DNA of 64,000 nt from Apostichopus japonicus (Eukaryota > Echinodermata > Holothuroidea > Aspidochirotida > Stichopodidae), in the NCBI RefSeq assembly GCF_037975245.1, contig NC_092577.1, positions 18,536,898-18,600,897 on the forward strand, read 5' to 3'. Position 1 is the stretch's first letter. Every line of letters begins with the position of its first letter. Shown here in pieces: positions 11,601 to 23,073 of this stretch. The notes below the pieces were generated by a model. The model searched no databases, was not told the origin of the DNA, and saw only the letters and a list, made by a program, of their open reading frames with translations. The translations under genes and the position numbers were made by a program.

Positions 11601-14190
11601 TATTGATGCAACTTATTCCCAAAGCAAAGGAAGGATGGTTAATGATGAAATCAAGAGGAGAGCAAACTCTGTAATGAAAGCACTTAGTGTCAATGGAGAC
11701 ACCAGACTCTGTCTCTTTGCCCAACACAAGATACACATAAGGGATGAACTAAGGTACGATTATGGTACTACAGATTTACCCTGGAGGAACAAAACTTCGG
11801 AGGACAGCGTATTTAAAGATGTGTCTACTTGTGAGAAAATGCCTCATTTAATGGACCCTCACAACAGAAATAGAAAAACAAGAGAAGAATCAACTGAACT
11901 CTGGGATATTGGAGAAGCCGAAGAAGGTTCAACTAGTGCCATTGAAACTTCCACAATGGCTGGTAAACATGATGATTTGAACTGTTCAGTGTCAATGAAA
12001 AAGTCTGATTCATTAGCTCTTACTGGACATCTGGATAACAGCTTAAGTGTGGATGTGAACAAAAAATGTGTCCTGGGCCTTGAAGACACAGATCAGACCT
12101 GTGTTAAGAGCACCAGTGAAGTACTAAACTTACCAACAACAGAAAGAGGGAGCAAAGCAGACAGAAGCAATGTCATAACAGCTGCCACAATGAATGACAT
12201 ACAGGATGGTATGCAAGATAATTTCAGCTGTTTATCATCAAGGAAACAACCTGATTCATCAGGTCTTGAAATACAATTACAGGAAAGTTTGACAGTTGGA
12301 CACAAAACTGAACAACATATTATTGATAAGAAAAGTGACAACACAAAGCATCCACAGATTAGCCAGCTTGATTCATTTCAAAATGACCAACACACAGAGT
12401 GACAGTTGGGACTCTGATAGCTCTAATTTCCATTATCCCACTTATCAAATGAGTGGAAGTGACTCCGGAGAGAGTGATTCTGATAATTCTCAGAGAAGCA
12501 CAGAGATCCCTGTTTCCCAAGAAGGCAAGGATTCACTTCAGTGTGAGGCTACTGTCTCTTCCAAAATCAGCATATGACAGACCAAAAAGGCCATGTCCGT
12601 TTTGCGGGATATTCCAGACTAAGCTTTCCAGGCACATTAAATTGAAGCACAATGATCTCAAAGAGGTCACTGATGCTCTAAATGCCCCTAAACAAGATAG
12701 ATTGGCATCATTTGTTAGTTTCAAGAAACAAGGCATTTTTGAAGAAAATAAGAAACAAGCACATGAAACAGAGCCAGTTTATCAACAGGAGCGTAAAACC
12801 ACAAAGTATTCTACTAAAATTGTCATGTGCGGAAATTGCAATGGCTTTTACCAATCAAGATTCCTGAGCAGACACAAAAAGTTGTGCTTAGAATCATGTG
12901 AGCCATCGGTAAATGTACCATTGTCCCTTTTGTGAAGCTTTGATGAGAAATATGTCAGATGGTTTTTTAAAAGAAGTCTTATACAAACTTAGAAATGATG
13001 AAATTGGAAGTATTTGCAAGAGAGATCCTTTCATTATCATCATTGGTAAGAGACTTTGGATGAAAAGCAGACTCAAAATGGACAAACAGGGAGAGGTCAG
13101 AAAATCTGTCATGACGTCAATGCGTCGACTGGGGGCACTCTATCGAGTATCAGCAACAGGGTCCCCTTACAACTAAAGAAGGAACTGCCGCAGACATGTT
13201 CTCCCGCATAAATTTCAAGTACCTTGAGCAAGCCATTCAAGCGTACACTCTTAATGGAGAGGGCACCAGCATTGACGATCTTAAGCATGGTTTGAAGACA
13301 GGCCTCTACTATCTGATGAAGAGGAGTTGCAAAATTCTCAAAGGAACCTATCTTACGGAGGATGAAGATAAGAAGGCAGAAGCAATAGACAAATTTGTGG
13401 AAGTTTTTGAGTTAAACCATGATTCATTGTTTGGAGATGCTTCCTATGCCATGATCAAAATTAGGAATGAAAAACTCAGAAAACCTGAGACACTGCCTTT
13501 GGAAGAAGACGTCAGTAAGGTGAGGGATTACACTGTGTCACGGATGGGAACAATCATGGAAGACTCATATGTTGTATGGGACACTCACCTGTATGTAGAG
13601 TTGAGAGACTTACTTGTTTGCAGACTCACGCTATTTAATGCAAGAAGAGGGGGCGAACCTAGCCGTTTGCGACTTGCAGAATGGAAAGACGCTGAAAATA
13701 ATGCTTGAATCACTACAGAGGAAATTGACAAACTTGACAACCCTCTGGATAAGTTGCTTGCAAAAGATTTGAAAGTAGCATATCAGACTGGCAAAGGTAA
13801 CCGGCACCTTGTGCAGGTATTGATGCCACAAGATACCCTCATGCCGCTTAAGAAGTTGGCAGATGAAGACAAGATCCATGGCAGGTATTGCAAAACAAAA
13901 CCCGTATCTCTTTGCCAGCACACAGAATTCTGACTATCACGTGTCTGGATGGCATGCTGTACATAGAGTATGTGACAAGTTAGAATTCACCAGAGGTAAC
14001 CTTCTAACTGCTACCAAGAACAGACACAGACTATCTACCATGTATGCCTCAATGGAAGTTCCTGAAGCTGGAAGGCGTTTCTTCTACAGCCACATGGGTC
14101 ATTCCAAAGAAATGAACCAAGATATTTACCAAGCTCCATTAGCACTAATGGAAGTCATCAAAGTTGGACGCTCTCTCAACGAGATAGATG
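11601..14190 (+). pseudogene. SET C-terminus, zinc fingers and tyrosine recombinase domain (copy 1)
   Basis: The exon opens by completing the SET domain: IDATYSQSKGRMVND, LCLFAQHKIHIRDEL, RYDYGTTDLPWR. A long acidic, Ser-rich linker follows. Next come Cys/His motifs (CPFCGIFQTKLSRHIKLKH; CGNCNGFYQSRFLSRHKKLC), then a core-binding-like helical region (GKRLWMKSRLKMDKQGEVRK) and a catalytic region (LFNARRGGEPSRL; NRHRLSTMYA; HMGHSKEMNQDIYQAP). The R, H-x-x-R-like, HxGH and Y pattern fits tyrosine recombinases of the Crypton type. I infer DNA strand exchange as the ancestral activity, with the SET part perhaps methylating histone or another lysine. At least six frame changes occur (about 12390, 12570, 12910, 13150, 13705, 13890), so this copy looks dead. 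It ends at a GATG|GTGAGT donor (14190/14191), conserved in copy 2. Confidence 0.8.
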
Positions 14191-14365
14191 GTGAGTAAAA
14201 TTGTTATTATTCTTTCTATGCAATCCAAAAACACAATATCAATAATCAGTGATTATATCATGGTACTTGAAATTCATCGTTTCTTTTTACAGTACTGTTA
14301 TACCCAAGATGAGTTATACCCAAATACTAAAGTGAGTCTCCCATATTGTCTTTTTGAATTATTAG

Positions 14366-14461
14366 GAGCCTCGGGTTCAGGTGCAGGTGGTCTGACCAGT
14401 GAAGCTGAAAAAACATCAAACAGTAGCAGCAGAAGACAATCCAAAGGGCGGCCTAACTCAT
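14366..14461 (+). CDS. Downstream exon of the SET-recombinase gene
   Basis: The acceptor TTGAATTATTAG ends at 14365. The exon joins in phase to the preceding ...EID-G codon and encodes a Gly/Ser linker, ASGSGAGGLTSEAEKTSN, then SSSRRQSKGRPNS. It ends T|GTGAGTAG at 14461. The phase agrees on both sides and the exon is open throughout. The product would be a flexible, basic tail behind the recombinase domain. Confidence 0.55.
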
Positions 14462-15244
14462 GTGAGTAGTTTGTATGTGAGACTGAGTGCAGTATAAATA
14501 GATGTTTAAATCTCTGATTAATGACAAATATTGCATATTGCCTTTTCCAATCCAGTGACTCCCAAGATGGGGAAGTGATAATTATGATTTAATTCTTGTA
14601 TACATTTGTACAATACCAATGACAGGAAACAGCTGTAGTTTGATACTACACTCCACATAAGGTTGTTGAACAGAGGATCAGAAACCACTAAGTCTCATCC
14701 AGCTTCTCCTTCTAACCCTACCCATCCCTGTCCTCTTGTATGTTTCTCCTCCAGCCCTTCTGCCAACAACTTCCTTTAAGGCTAATATAAGAGATAATTA
14801 GAGTTCTTTCAAATTCCTAATTACACACAGAAATTGTGATGATCAAAATAAATTTTAAGTTTCTATTCATTTCATATTCATTATATTCTCTAATGTAAGA
14901 GGAGACATAGATATGTTACTCTTTGAAAGCATTAAGTTTCTTTTCACTTTTCTTCCACCAACCTCCCATGCCCAACACACCATAATCACACACCATAATC
15001 ATAATTCTAAACTAAATATAACTGTGTATGATGGTATATAAAATATGATGCAATGTGTCATTGCAGTTGCTACATAACAGGTATGGATAATGCATAATGT
15101 ATACTACCTACCATTATGTCTGTTAAAAGACACAACTTTGATACTAAAAAAATTAGCATGACATTGTATTAATGTCCACTTGTCTAGCTACCACTGATAA
15201 ATGAAGCTTATCATCATATTCCTTGTCTCTGTTAGTCATTTCAG

Positions 15245-15307
15245 ATGCATCTGATGAGGACAGAAGCTGTAAATCAGGACCTGAGAGTAGTAAGAGATCC
15301 ACACCTG
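15245..15307 (+). CDS. Small Ser/acidic exon of the SET-recombinase gene
   Basis: A 63-base exon lies between GTCATTTCAG (ending 15244) and GTAAGTG (15308). Joined to the previous exon it reads Y-A-S-D-E-D-R-S-C-K-S-G-P, then ESSKRSTP, in phase and open. Its length (2+60+1) keeps phase 1. Later exons are not found, because foreign sequence begins at about 15909. Confidence 0.5.
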
Positions 15308-15837
15308 GTAAGTGAATGAGGTCTAAGTAACTGCATATATATATATATATATATATATATAGGTAGGGCATGTAGTGGGCTATTTAGAAGACTTGAAGGC
15401 ACATTTATAATGAAGCTGATAGTTCGGAATCGTTACAACTGGGTTTAGTGATAGCTACTCTACAAATTATGTATGGATGATTTACAAATCTAGTGATACT
15501 GTCCACTTAATGTTACTACCTGCAAGAGGACACATATATATTACTCTTTTGTAGGCATTTATTTTCATTTTCATTTCTTGCAATCCCCAACCCCACCCCC
15601 TACCACTCCCTCCCTCTCACCATTTGCCCTTCCCAGTGACAAACTAACAGGGAAAGGGATAATTTTAACTTAATGCTAGTTTTGTATGTTAGATGATATG
15701 ATTCCTTACCAATTGGTTTAGTGATAGCTTATTCCTATATGATAAGTATATGGATGATATACATGTAGATTCATGTAATCTCACCCTCTATAAGAGGACA
15801 CATGGATATATTATTCTTTGAAGACATTAAGTTTCAT

Positions 15838-15908
15838 TGATGAGGACAGAAGCTGTAAATCAGGACCTAAGAGTAGTAAGAGATCCACACCTGGTAAGTG
15901 AATGAGGT
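15838..15908 (+). repeat. Partial duplicate of the 63-base exon with its donor
   Basis: The sequence from TGATGAGGACAGAAGC through the donor GTAAGTGAATGAGGT repeats 15255-15322 with one clear change (GAG to AAG). The acceptor and first bases are missing. A neighbouring intronic word (AGAGGACACAT..ATATTACTCTTT) occurs in decayed form near 14896, 15523 and 15792, so the region arose by local duplication. Confidence 0.7.
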
Positions 15909-18900
15909 GTCCATACATACTGTTCCTATACTGTTGGAATTTCAAGAACGACGCAGGTGGAATAGTGGCGAATGATACGATAGACTTGGGGTGTGTGGCG
16001 AGTACGCTATGTTTGAAACGTTCTAACTCGTTGAAAAGCTCATGCGATGTTACGCGATATGGTTTGAGGGCGCGCTTTCCCCTGGAGTCCCAGAGCCGTA
16101 TATAGAGAGAGTTTGGCCAACTGGCGAATTGTGACGTCACACGCAAACCATGGGCATCAAAATAGGTCCAGATGTCGTTACCAGTTGCGCGAAACACGAA
16201 ACACATCACACACAATAGTATATCAGCTTTCCACACTGTGCTCGTTGCGAACAAACAAAGCGACTCAGAATGTCATATTTTGACAGGTATGCTTGGAAAA
16301 CTAGCTGAAAACCTGTCATTACACTTGTTTATTTTACGCCTCATACTAGTACTAGTCCTACTTTAGTCGTACAAACGAAAAACACACATCACAGTCCTGG
16401 CTAGGCTAGATTACAGACGCACAACTATAGCATGAGGCTTACATTAATAGATCCTTCAATTAAATAGAGTAGGCCTACACATAAAATGACAATTTATCCT
16501 TCACTGATCTTTTCAGGTTTGCCAAAAGTAGTTGTACCAGAGGTCATTGTCTTAAACTCCAGAAGTTACAAAGTAGGATTAATATTCGGCATAACTTTTT
16601 CTCTAAAGTCTAATACAAGGGTTGTGAATGGATGGACATATTCAATAGATTGAATGGGTCTGTCAAGAAAAAAAAACCCTGCAACAACTGAATACTGGTG
16701 TATGTTGTAGCTTATGTATTTTCCATTAACATATATACTATACGGTCATGTCCTTAATAAGGTTTCATGGGTCACACTGACATAGTGTGCCTACTTGTCA
16801 GTTCTGTCAACTGAGCACAGGGCTAATGACATCATTCAGTTTATTTTTATGCAGACAGCAAATGGCCATAATGATAATTATTAATAGTTACTTATTCTTC
16901 ATACTGCCCTTACTGGCCTAACCTGAACAGTGATGTATCAAAATGCAAGAAGTCGTTAAGCTTTTCATTTAAGAATCGTTTCAGCCTGTCCTATTTCAAA
17001 CATATGATTGGCAGGTTTCCACGTTACATAGCTTATCAAAATGGAGCTGTTCTGTAAAGCAAGAAAATCACACATATGAATGCATACAAACACACTCATA
17101 ACAATTTCTGATTATCTATTCAGCTGCCCAAAGGTACTGGAATGCAAGCTCTGTTGGGTGAATTAAACAACCCTCATTATACTCTTTTATTATGGTCGGC
17201 TTAGCTGGAACCAGCAATGTTGATGATGTGGATTTGACAGTACCTAGACAAGAATTCAATAGCTGCTTTGTGTTGAACTGGGTTCAATTTGCTCAAGGCC
17301 ATGACAGGATGACGACTCGACATCAGGATGAATTATCTGTTGCAGAGCTCTATATACCAGGCAGTTGTTAAAACATCCATTGGGTGACCCTCACAGTCTA
17401 CCAGTCACTGCATCGCAGAAGCAAAATGAAGTGTGTGTGATACCTTCATCTTATGAGAGTGGAATGGTACAAGTGTGGCCTCTGTCAATTTGGCTTCAAG
17501 TCTTTGTTTTCTTGAAAGCTGAGATCTTTCAGTGGTTTCACACTGACCTCTGTACTTGACAATTCATGTGTATTTGCCAGCTCAGGAGGAAGCCAGATTT
17601 TAATTACATTAACCAATGCTGACTTTTTTTGGACATGTGGTACATCTGTAAGGAGGTGAAGGAAGCAGTTGGAGTTGCATGGATGTGGAATCTTGTTGAT
17701 AGTCTGGAAGTCTTATCCACAGATTATCCCAAAGCTTCTCCACATTGCCACATTCAGAACTTATGATATTGATAAACTTGGAACTTGCAGGAATCTAACC
17801 AAGCACCCATCAGGGGAGTTTTTGTTTGTATAATTATTGAAAGCTGTGACCTTCTGATGTGACAGATTAATGTGAAATATAGGGCAGTAGGTTACCTTGT
17901 AAATGAACCTTGTCATTTGTTTCATTGAACCTTGTCAAAATTGAAAGTTGCATTCTACCAATTGAAAAATAATTCTTTCTCTATTAATGGGATATAAATA
18001 CTTCTCCTTAAAGGGTGTGAAGACTCCCGCACAAAGAAACGTCTCATGCCCGTTATCTGACCTAGTTTCAAATGCGGTGTAACAGAAGTTTTAGACACCA
18101 CCATTGATCCCAGAAAATACACACACAGCTTGCTACCATTCTGTAAATAGACATTAGTGTACAGTCGATACAAACATCACGGTCAATACCCACAACACAG
18201 TGCACATAACAGCGTGGACATCTCAGGTCTAGATAAAAGATAACAAGGTATCAGGTTTCATTACTGTCTGCATTTTGTAGCGACACAAAAAAAACTTCAC
18301 TTGCAAGCAACGGAAAGTAAACTTTTTCAGAGCGCGGCATGCTGTTTAGGGCGAGTCTTCAATACCTTTAAATATACTGCATCGGTTGTTGTCACTTGAT
18401 CATTTGCTTGTGTGTGAGCTAAACAGCTTAAATAATATGTAAAAAATAATACAAACTTTCAAATTGCCAGATATTTACTTGCTCAAAATTATTATCCAAT
18501 CATGATTTGATTCTATCCTTGAGTCCATTATTCAGATGAGGCAGATTCCCTTCAACTCTCCATGATGAAGGTAAAACCTTATATCTTAACCAACTGCCAT
18601 TGAGTGTCCATTTGAAAGTTTCAAACACAAGTGCATTGATTAAAACAAAGACTTTATTGCTGTGGTTGCAGGAACTGGATTTCAGTCTAATAGTCACTCA
18701 CCAGGTTCGTCTTTATCACAGTCTGCTAACCTTGGCTTTTTATGTTAGGAGTTTTTCTTCTGAGCACATGTCACCTTTGATTTGTCAAAAAAGTCCTGAA
18801 ATTCAGGGAGTTGTAATTTACTGTCTAAAGATAATTTTAAAAGATTTTTGTTAACTTTAATCGTCAATGTGGGTGTCAATTAGGGGAATAAGGAGTTACT

Positions 18901-20337
18901 GATGCAATGAGTTTCTGGCATAAGTGCATTTATATTGTGTTAAAACTTGAAAGGTGTATCATACTGCACCCTCCCCCCCCCCCCCTCTTAATTTGCACTC
19001 CGTTGGAATGCACAGACAGTTTTGCTTTTTAATGAAATACCAGTTAACACTAAATTTTCAAATCAATTCAAGTCTTGCTTTAAAACAGTCAAAAGAAACC
19101 GTGCATTGCCCAAGCTAGGCCTACGCAATATTTTGAACATTTCTTTATTAACATGTGGTAACAGGGCTCTTAAGATAATTCAGTGACCAAGACAAGAGTG
19201 TAGGGTAGTCTTTGCAATAAGCATAACTAAGGCTAGGCTACCAGTACCATAATGAGCCTTGGCCTAGTGGTCTTTGAAATGCAGCCTAGGCCCCTGCTAC
19301 TTTGATAAGTGATAGTTGACTGCATCCAAATTAAACCAAGGCCTAGGCCTATACTTTTGAAGAAGAAAAAATTAGGCTGAATTCATGTTAGCCTAAAAAG
19401 GCTAGGCCAATGCTCATCCAAGATCATTTAACCATTTTGGCACTTGTTTATGGCATACTAAAAGGGTCTATATAATTAGGCCTGTATGTGTACACAACCC
19501 ACAAGTTGCCAATGAGTATAGACCTAGCCTAACTGGTTTAGGCCTAGGCTACTTTGTTTTCCTTAGGCCTAGTTAAATTGGGCCCTATACTGTGCCATAT
19601 TATGTAATGTGCTATAACAGTTGTAGTAATAGCAAGAATGGTCCAGGTCTAACTAAGCCCAGGCCTAACTAGGCATACAATAACTAGGAATTAGGATAGC
19701 TATATGTGCGACTGAAACTGCCATGCCTATGATTAGGAGAGCTGGCATAATGAAATCGAATTTGTGGATCGTAAAACAAGAGAGAATAGCCATGAAAGTA
19801 ATAACAGAAACCAGTCTGAACGTAAAATTCTCGCATTGCTGGTACATTCTTTTATGGTCAGTCGCAAAATCAAACAACAATATCCATGTTCTGACCGATT
19901 GCAGCATCCCCAGCACCATTTCTTTCATAATTTCGTACTTTTTTCGTGTACACAAACGATAGTCATACACTGTGAGTATGCGTGTCGCCTGCTATAAAGT
20001 TTTCAACTGGACCTATTTTACCACCCTGTGTGGGCGGTTGTCCCTCTCGACCAATCCAAATCGGTTACATGGTTGGCCAAACTCTCTCTATATACGGCTC
20101 TGTGGAGTCCCGACTAGAAAATTCTGTGAGATTGTTGATGCCTGCAGCTACTTTAACTATTACCCAACTATCACTGATATAATGTCGGAGCCTGGATAGT
20201 GTCGGTGATAATAAATCTTGGACTGTAGCTCCCCGTTTAATAATATAGTCTATGTTTATGTCGTAACTCGCTGGTAATGAATAACGCTGGAATGAATATG
20301 AACGAGAATCCGCCACGAATAGAAAATGAATGTTCAT
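15909..20337 (-). pseudogene. SGNH-hydrolase-like ORF split by a transposon
   Basis: The minus-strand ORF starts at 20337 (MNIHFLFVADSRSY) and contains IIKRGATVQDLL, WVIVKVAAGINNLTEF and, after the interruption, ELERFKHSVLATHP and SIVSFATIPPASFLKFQQYR. The ADSR box with a downstream GINN box resembles blocks I and III of SGNH/GDSL hydrolases; a C-terminal DxxH box is not visible. A 4.0-kb TIR element (16091-20102) sits inside it. Removing the element and one 8-bp repeat keeps the frame exactly (...FSSRDS, then RGKRALKP). The left end runs into the duplicated exon at about 15908, so the ORF is truncated. It begins about 140 bases after a primer-binding-site-like sequence, suggesting that it is the first ORF of an LTR element. 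Confidence 0.6.
16091..20102. mobile_element. TIR DNA transposon (hAT- or P-like) with 8-bp target duplication
   Basis: The 30-base ends are perfect inverted repeats (16091-16120 and 20073-20102), beginning CAGAGCCGTATATAGAGAGA. TGGAGTCC flanks both sides (16083-16090 and 20103-20110). Eight-base duplications and a CAG-type end fit hAT; P elements also make 8-bp duplications. I find no transposase: interior reading frames are short and unlike known families, so the copy is non-autonomous or decayed. The interior includes a poly-C run (about 18973) and a stretch rich in AGGCCTA words (about 19240-19680). Confidence 0.85.
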
Positions 20338-20477
20338 GCCGGGTTTGACCGATATTCTAAGCGAGTATATAAGCTAGTAAATTATGAAATGTCATGTGAC
20401 TACACAACTGCACTGGCTGAACTGTTCGTTTACACACAGTCAATATCCTGATAAACTCACAAGGAAGAATTAAACTA

Positions 20478-20494
20478 TCACGTCGGGGTCACCA
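20478..20494 (-). other. Primer binding site-like sequence (tRNA-Trp 3' end)
   Basis: The minus strand reads TGGTGACCCCGACGTGA, complementary to the 3' end of tRNA-Trp including CCA. This is the usual starting signature just inside a 5' LTR. It lies between the candidate LTR (to the right) and the SGNH-like ORF (to the left). Confidence 0.65.
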
Positions 20495-20506
20495 ATTTAG
20501 AGGTCT

Positions 20507-22703
20507 TGTAAATAATAATAAGAAATACTACTAACCTCTAATAATAGTTCTGTCTAGTCTAACCCTCCTTGCGTCGGTCCAGGGAACTTGAACTGTCAGT
20601 TCCAGGATAGATCCGTATATATAAAAATCCTTATAAATGAATAAATGTATCACTGAATCCGCTAGTAATTGGTGGGTTGCATTGCTACATCCCACACATA
20701 AAATGTCCGGTGGATATACATATATATGAAGTTTTAGCCAGCTATCGCTGTAGTGTAGGCAGTGGTATATTTTGTAGTTATAAAGTAATATTACGGCTTA
20801 GAGAACAACCTTCGCTGACCGATTCCATGAACGAAGTGGCTGATAAAAATATGTCGCTGTACACTTGAACTTATGAGCCCAAAACTTTCTTTCGTTGGAC
20901 ACTGGTCCTCTTTGTTCAAGTTTACTATATGTGATGCCGTACGAGAGCATTCACGAAAGAAGAATCAAAAACAGACGGATAGTTCTGCTCCAATTTATTA
21001 GGGGTTTGTTAGCCTTTACTGGGTGTATGAGCCAGTAAAATATAGAAGAGGATAAATAGAGGACGGTGGTACAACCCACCGGACGGATGCGTAAAGCTCT
21101 GAAACTGTTAATAAAAATATGAAAAGAAATCATAAGTATAAATCCATAAATGAAACCTCAGTAATCAACGGTTAATAAGACAAAATACCTCCTTGCATAA
21201 TATATAGGTCTATGAAACAACATAATAAATAATAAATGGCCATGACACAGGTATTTAACTCATGCATCAAACCTTAAACGATTCATAAAATAACACTTTA
21301 GAATTAAACAAGTAGTGGAGGTAACATTTAAGTTATGGCACGTCTGCCTCTAAACAACCACAATTGCATTCTAAAAACAAATTAACACAATTTAATATGA
21401 CATCGTACCTATCCATTTCGAGTTACCCTCGACTGATACAACGATTCATAAAGTAAAACTCATGACCATAAACTGCAAGTTAATTTACTTTGAGGTACGG
21501 CATACTAACCTTAACTGAAAAATGCAGCTAAATAACCTCCGAGATATTCATATAGGACATACTATGACATCGTTGCATTATTTAGGATACAATATTCAAT
21601 GCAATATGTATATGGTGAACCAATACACTTAACGGTACATGGGCGCAGCCATCTTGAATATAATATATATTGTACATAAATCTAACGAGACATGGGGGCC
21701 GCCATCTTAATAGGTGGCGCTCTTACACAACGACCTAGCACGTTATTACCACATACACAGTGTAAGGCATTTACAAACAGGTTCACACTGTATATACTTT
21801 AGACCTAGGCTACAAGAAATAGCGTAAATACGGTATTATAAACGTAACATTTGCAGCATGTACTAAATAAATTGAGTGTGATTTAGAAAACAATCATTTA
21901 AGTATAATTAGACATAATACGTACACTCTTCGTAAGCGATCGTTTACGATTAGCCTACAGGACTATTACACAGTGAGTATGCAACAAGGAAAGTAACGTT
22001 GCCAATACTTGACTAACAAGCACACGTGAGGACCACAATTTGCCTATATTTCACGTGAATGAACCACTTCTTAACTTAAAATTGATATTGGGTGATCAAA
22101 GTGAATATTTATATTTACCTTTACAGCTTCTCACATCCCGAATGTGATAGATAAAACTTTAAAATAGATATATAGAAATGGTTGATTACTTGATAACGTG
22201 ATATTGCTTTAGTAGTTTGACGGCGTGTGTGCAGAAGCAACGCTCACGATAGCTAGAACGGAAGGGATGCTGTACACCAAAACAATACAAGCCACTGTTC
22301 TAGTGAGTGACAGTACAGATAAACAATACAGTCCACTGTGCTACGTGCTTAGATACAGGCAAATTGTCGGGTCACAGGTCAAACTAGTTGCTAAGGGGAG
22401 AGTTCATGAATATGGATTTCGCTCCCTTCCCTCACATATAAATGGGAGTGGAGATAAGCAAGAAAGTTGGGCGACAGAATGTCTATAAACAAAAGGCGTA
22501 GGCTGTTCCACTTTGCGAGAGGAAATATGTAGACTCGCTTGCAGTGCAGTCACTACAGAGGTATACCTCGAATATAGTTGTAACTATATTCGTAATGCTT
22601 TTTACGTGACCCGCCAGGCGGGATACAAAACGTCACTGTTATAGGGACACGAGTCGTATATTTTTTTCTTTATATCTCCTTTTATTTGGCTCTTGTAATT
22701 ACA
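20507..22703 (-). repeat. Candidate LTR belonging to the tRNA-Trp PBS
   Basis: On the minus strand this stretch can be bounded by TGTAA (from 22703) and TTACA (ending 20507), 12 bases before the PBS. The length of about 2.2 kb is long and the outer edge is weakly supported; a second LTR copy is not in the window. The stretch is AT-rich and has two GCCATCTT words (21649 and 21702). No convincing gene lies in it. Confidence 0.3.
22569..22592. repeat. Perfect 24-base palindrome
   Basis: CGAATATAGTT, a GT centre and AACTATATTCG form an 11-base-pair stem with a 2-base loop. It lies within the candidate LTR region. Confidence 0.85.
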
Positions 22704-22999
22704 GCTTCACGGATCACAACTAAAGTAGTATTTTCTGTTTCTTCTTACGCACTTTATGCGGAGTGGTAAGAGACGGTATCAGAACCCATGTAGGTATCAC
22801 CCTATCCCTTCAACGTGCACTTATGTATTTACAACGTCATCCATCTAAATGATTTCCCCCTATGGCTAGGTCTATTTGAAAACTACATTCCGGCCCCAGT
22901 CGCATTAACTAAATGCGACAACCCTAATCACTGTTTTAAAAATATGAAACATGAAATAAGTCAGTGAAAAGAATCCAAAGTCTCAAATCAGAAACTAAC

Positions 23000-23057
23000 A
23001 AAATCGAAAATACACCTTTTCAGTCACGTTACTGTGAAAAGGTGTATTTTCGATTTT
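23000..23057. repeat. Perfect 23-bp inverted repeat
   Basis: The arm 23000-23022 (AAAATCGAAAATACACC...) is the exact reverse complement of 23035-23057, with a 12-base loop. It abuts the broken end of the Pao/BEL remnant, so it may be the junction of a fold-back event or a small hairpin element. Confidence 0.85.
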
Positions 23058-23073
23058 CTTAGTTCCCAAACTA

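Noticed and set aside
19665-19970. Hydrophobic minus-strand ORF with possible membrane helices
   Set aside because: It lies inside the non-coding interior of a TIR element, has no homology I recognise, and is short enough to occur by chance.
21920-21950. Near-palindrome around GTAAGCGATCGTTTAC as an operator
   Set aside because: Short and imperfect, with no context to assign a role.
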